Assembly (NCBI GenBank): GCA_964058805.1
Contig: CAXKVV010000152.1
Location: 62,001-126,000 of the forward strand
Direction of reading: 5' to 3'
Length of the DNA stretch: 64,000 nucleotides
Source of the DNA: Schoenoplectus triqueter
Lineage: Eukaryota > Streptophyta > Magnoliopsida > Poales > Cyperaceae
The position numbers and the translations under genes are program-made. The notes below the pieces were generated by a model. It was not told where the DNA came from, searched no databases, and saw nothing but the letters and a program-made list of their open reading frames with translations. This document shows, piece by piece, positions 60,184-64,000 of the stretch. How positions within the stretch are numbered: the stretch's first letter is position 1; every line of letters starts with the position of its first letter.

Positions 60184-63100
60184 ATTGCTCTTATGTTTAA
60201 TTTTTGTTCTTTACTTTTGGGTTAAATACAGTTCTTCATTTTATATGAGGGGACATGATGCAAGAGAGTAAACCCCCATTTTCTTTCATTGTCATTGAGC
60301 TGCCATATGAATGTGGTTTGTTTCGCAAATTAAGGAATAGTTTTGAAAGAATGATAGAATAGTGGTTTTTTAGAAGAGTGGTATTCTTGACTATTTGGAG
60401 GAGCAAAAATATCATTTGACAATTGTTAATCAAAATAGTTAACATATGAATAATTATGATACTAACGATGATGATGATCATCATAATAATAATAGTAAAG
60501 CAAGAACAATAATAGTAGTAGTAATAATAATAATAATAATATAATAATAATCATAATAATAATTATTATTATTATTATTATCGATAATCATAATAAATAA
60601 TAATATTCATAGTTGTAATTATAATGATATAACAAAAATATAAACATAATCATTATATAATATAATAATAATAATATAATTATAATCATAATAATAATAT
60701 AATAATAAATAATAATAATTTTAATAATATAATCATAATATAATCATAATATAATAATATAATACAACATAATCAAACAATAAGAATCATGATCATGATA
60801 ATAATAATCATAGTCATAATCATACTAATATAATAATATAACCATAATTATAATATAATAATATAATAAAAAAATTATAATCATAATCATAATATAATAA
60901 TAAATAATTATAATCATAATAATAATAATAATATAATAATAATCTTAATCATAATCATAATCATAATAATATAATAATATATAACCGTAATCACAATATA
61001 ATAATATAATAATAAAACTACAATCATCATCATCATCATAATAATAATAATAATAAAAACAATATAATCATTTTTATAATTATAATATAATAATATAATA
61101 ATAATTATAATATAATAATAATATAATCATTGGCATAATAATAATATAATCATATCATAATAATAATAATAATAAATAGAATAATAATAACAACAAATAA
61201 TAATCATAATATTAATATAATAATATATAATAATAATAAATCATAATCATAATATAATAATATAATATAACATAATCAAATAATAATTATTATTCCGACG
61301 AGAGCCAATCTTATATACCACCTGTAAGTTGGTATATAAAATTAGTATTTTTTTACTTAGTCTAAAATTCATTTGACAAATTCATTGTGTGAATAATAAT
61401 TCTATTTTTAATTTTTTTTTTATTCCATGGAGTGTCAAACACACTTGTAGGATAAATGTTGTAGTTGGCAAAACCGAGAAAGGCTTTTCTTAGGGCTTGA
61501 GAGGCCTTTTTGGGCCGATGCCTCGGAGGCCTATCATCAACCCCCGAATTAGGCCTAAAGGGATTTGGGTAACGCTTTTGAGTACAAGTCTCTCAACAAA
61601 CAGGGAAGAGAGAAGAGGGTTCTGACTTCTGAATTGGCAGTTTCTTTCGTAAAGAAAGAAACAGATTGGAGGAATAAATTTTCTGAGGACAATTATATTT
61701 TCCAAAGACTTTGCACATCATCAGATCGATACATTAAAAGTGAAATAATTTCCTACCATCTTTTGATAAGATAAAGCGAACAAATTGTCCTTTCTGAATA
61801 TTAAAACTAGAGAATATCTGAGCCATAGGATGTATATTAAAACTAGATAATATCTTTTTGGTGTATATTAGATGTATATTAGAAATATATATTTGATCAT
61901 CTTTCTGAAACAGTTAATTCTGGTAATGTCTTTCTATCATGCCTGGATTAAACAAATCAAGAAAAAGGTAGCACCTTTCCTATCAATCCTGGATTAAAAA
62001 AAAAATCAAGTGAAGTGACTTTGGAATGTAGCTTTTAACAGCTCACCAACTAAACTTGCAAGGTTTTGGTTAAAATTAACAAAGCTAAGGATTCGCTCCC
62101 GAGTTTGAGGGAGGAAAATGGAAGAGAATTAAAGGGAGGTTAAAATTATTACAACCCAGAAAGATAGATTACATTTCTTGAGAAAATGAATAGAGATATT
62201 CACTTCCCAATACCCCTCTATTTACCTAAATAAAACTTGAGACCAACATAAAAAGTGGTCCCCCCTCCCCATTCACCTCCAATAGAGCAGATCTGGGAAA
62301 TATCATAACAGTTTGCTGTACTCGAGAGTTGTAACTTGGAACTGTCCAAAGCAAGTTATTGCATCCATGAGATGGTAGATGCTATTTGCATTTAGGCCAA
62401 ACTTTATTAGTGAATTATAAAAAAATGTTGTTCTTATGCATACAAGTATGTTGCCTTTTCTGTAACCAGAAACACCCCTAGTTTGTGGAAGAAGTAAAAC
62501 AGATAGAATATGCCCAGATGTTGTTAGCAATTTTAAAGAAAATGAGGTTAACCGTTTCTTCAAGAGCTCTCAAAATTGCCTCATACCAGAAACTAGCCGC
62601 TACTAACCTTTATGGCCCTTGGCATGTGTGATACAAGAAGTGGGCCTAGCTTATGCAGTCGCTGTTTTGGGTGGAGTTAATTTTACACTGATGCTTCAAG
62701 ATTCAAATAATCATCAGTCCCAACGGAGAGAAGAAAAAGTGCTGATGGTTCAGTGAACCAGTCTTTGTAGTTCGGGCGGGAGTCAGTACTTTGTTTTTGT
62801 GGGCTCCACAAGGTATGAGATTTACTGTTGACCATCTAACTGCAGTACATCCAGTAGCAAATATAAACACAGACACATAGACGTAGTGCCATGGAAAATT
62901 GATTTGCGCCGTTCGATCAAATCGAACGGCCATGATTCTAAGTGTAGTGCTTTCTGTTACAGGGGAACTGAAGACGGGTAAAAGAAAAGCCCAAACTCAA
63001 GCAGTCGATCCGTTCAGAGCCTTTTGAAGTTTGTATAGTCGAAACAATATTAGGAGAAATCAGCCCAATTAACATCTGGCCCAAAATCCAAACCAACAGT

Positions 63101-64000
63101 TTCCATTCCATGGAAATTTATCTATCAATATTTTCCGTTCAGGCGGGTCCCAGACCAAAAATCAGCTGGGACGCACAAAATTCCTCCCGTGCTTGCAAAA
63201 TTTTCCTCAAGCACTAAAACATGTTTCATTTACTTAATCTAATACCAGATAATAAATAAATAGTAAATACAATTATGCTTGTTTATCATGGGCTAATTTC
63301 CACCAAGCAACTCATATAAGGCTGGGGCTGTAAACGGAATGGATTTGGAACGAATAATGTTGAAATCATATTTGTATCTGCTTCTTATTGATGGATACGG
63401 ATACAATTATAGATATTAAACTGATATTAAAAATCAATACCAAATCCGTTTTAAACGAATACGGATATGAAATGGATATAAAGGATACATACTTTGTGAT
63501 GGATATGAAATAAAAATTAATATATATTACTAATAGTTATGTATATATAACAAAAATAAGTAATTATATTATTAGTAAGTATTTATAATGTATATATTTG
63601 TTAGTATTTATAATAATAATATTATATATAAATAAAAATACTGATAAATAATATTATTTTATAAATAAAATTTTATAATATATGTTCTATTTTGAATACG
63701 GATAAAGTCTGAAATCAAATTCGTATCTGTATCAATATTATTTCTTACGAATATTATCCGCTCTGTTTACACCCCTAGTCCTTTCATGATTGGCTATAAA
63801 AATACACGCTGGGACATTTTCTCGGAACAATACATAAACAAACACCTAGGCATGATTAACATTCTCCATATACATCTTTTAATGTATATTTCAACAAATT
63901 TTATAAAACTTAAGCAAATTTTACATTGATCTTTTGAGTAGATATGTATATTATTCGTATTCGTAACAATATGTATCCATATTCATATATGGAACTACCT
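60184..64000. repeat. Right copy of the 60.18-kb-spaced direct repeat
   Basis: Collinear with 1-3783 to the end of the window. It differs by scattered substitutions and by microsatellite indels, including extra AAT units and a CATCATCATCAT stretch near 61024. It contains copies of the 2683 hairpin and the 3098 foldback element. Confidence 0.95.

Overview
The window is AT-rich nuclear DNA of a flowering plant. The evidence is spliced genes with plant intron positions, CACTA (En/Spm) DNA transposons, a Ty1/Copia retrotransposon primed by initiator tRNA-Met, a LINE fragment and many MITEs. A monocot is my guess from the general look of the polyketide synthases, but the sequence does not prove it.

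Host genes are few. Two apparently intact type III polyketide synthase (PKS) genes face each other in inverted orientation (26.4-27.8 kb on + and 40.0-41.4 kb on -). Each encodes 404 residues, with the family's intron in the Cys60 codon and a likely 5'UTR intron. Both keep the catalytic Cys and Asn but have Asn where the family has its catalytic His, and Ala in place of Pro in the GFGPG loop. At 4.6-6.8 kb (-) lies a WRINKLED1-like AP2 transcription factor remnant. It lacks its 5' exons and has a stop codon inside the second AP2 repeat.

The rest is repeats. The first 3.8 kb recurs almost unchanged at 60.18-64.0 kb, so the window spans about one period of a 60-kb tandem duplication (or an assembly duplicate). 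PKS-flanking sequence recurs, often rearranged, at 7.4-9.0, 15.8-18.3, 25.1-28.4, 33.6, 36.6-36.9, 42.3-48.4 and 58.3 kb, which points to a formerly larger PKS cluster. One of these segments (42.3-48.4 kb) has been hit by three CACTA elements. Each has a 3-bp target duplication, and for two of them the empty site survives at about 8.04 kb. The largest, 48.4-58.2 kb, carries a TNP2-type transposase broken by one stop and one frameshift, plus an apparently intact second gene joining a plant-transposon (Transposase_24-like) region to a Ulp1/C48 protease domain. Another CACTA with both ends lies at 21.5-24.9 kb, and broken ones at 9.3, 16.2 and 34.5 kb.

A 4.9-kb Copia element (28.7-33.6 kb, TSD CTTTT) and a 5'-truncated LINE (36.9-37.8 kb) lie between the two PKS genes. 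An unexplained 10.37-12.23 kb block holds about 20 short inverted repeats whose two arms vary together, so pairing is kept while sequence changes. The genes do not form one pathway that I can see. The locus reads as a PKS cluster shaped by inversion, duplication and transposons.
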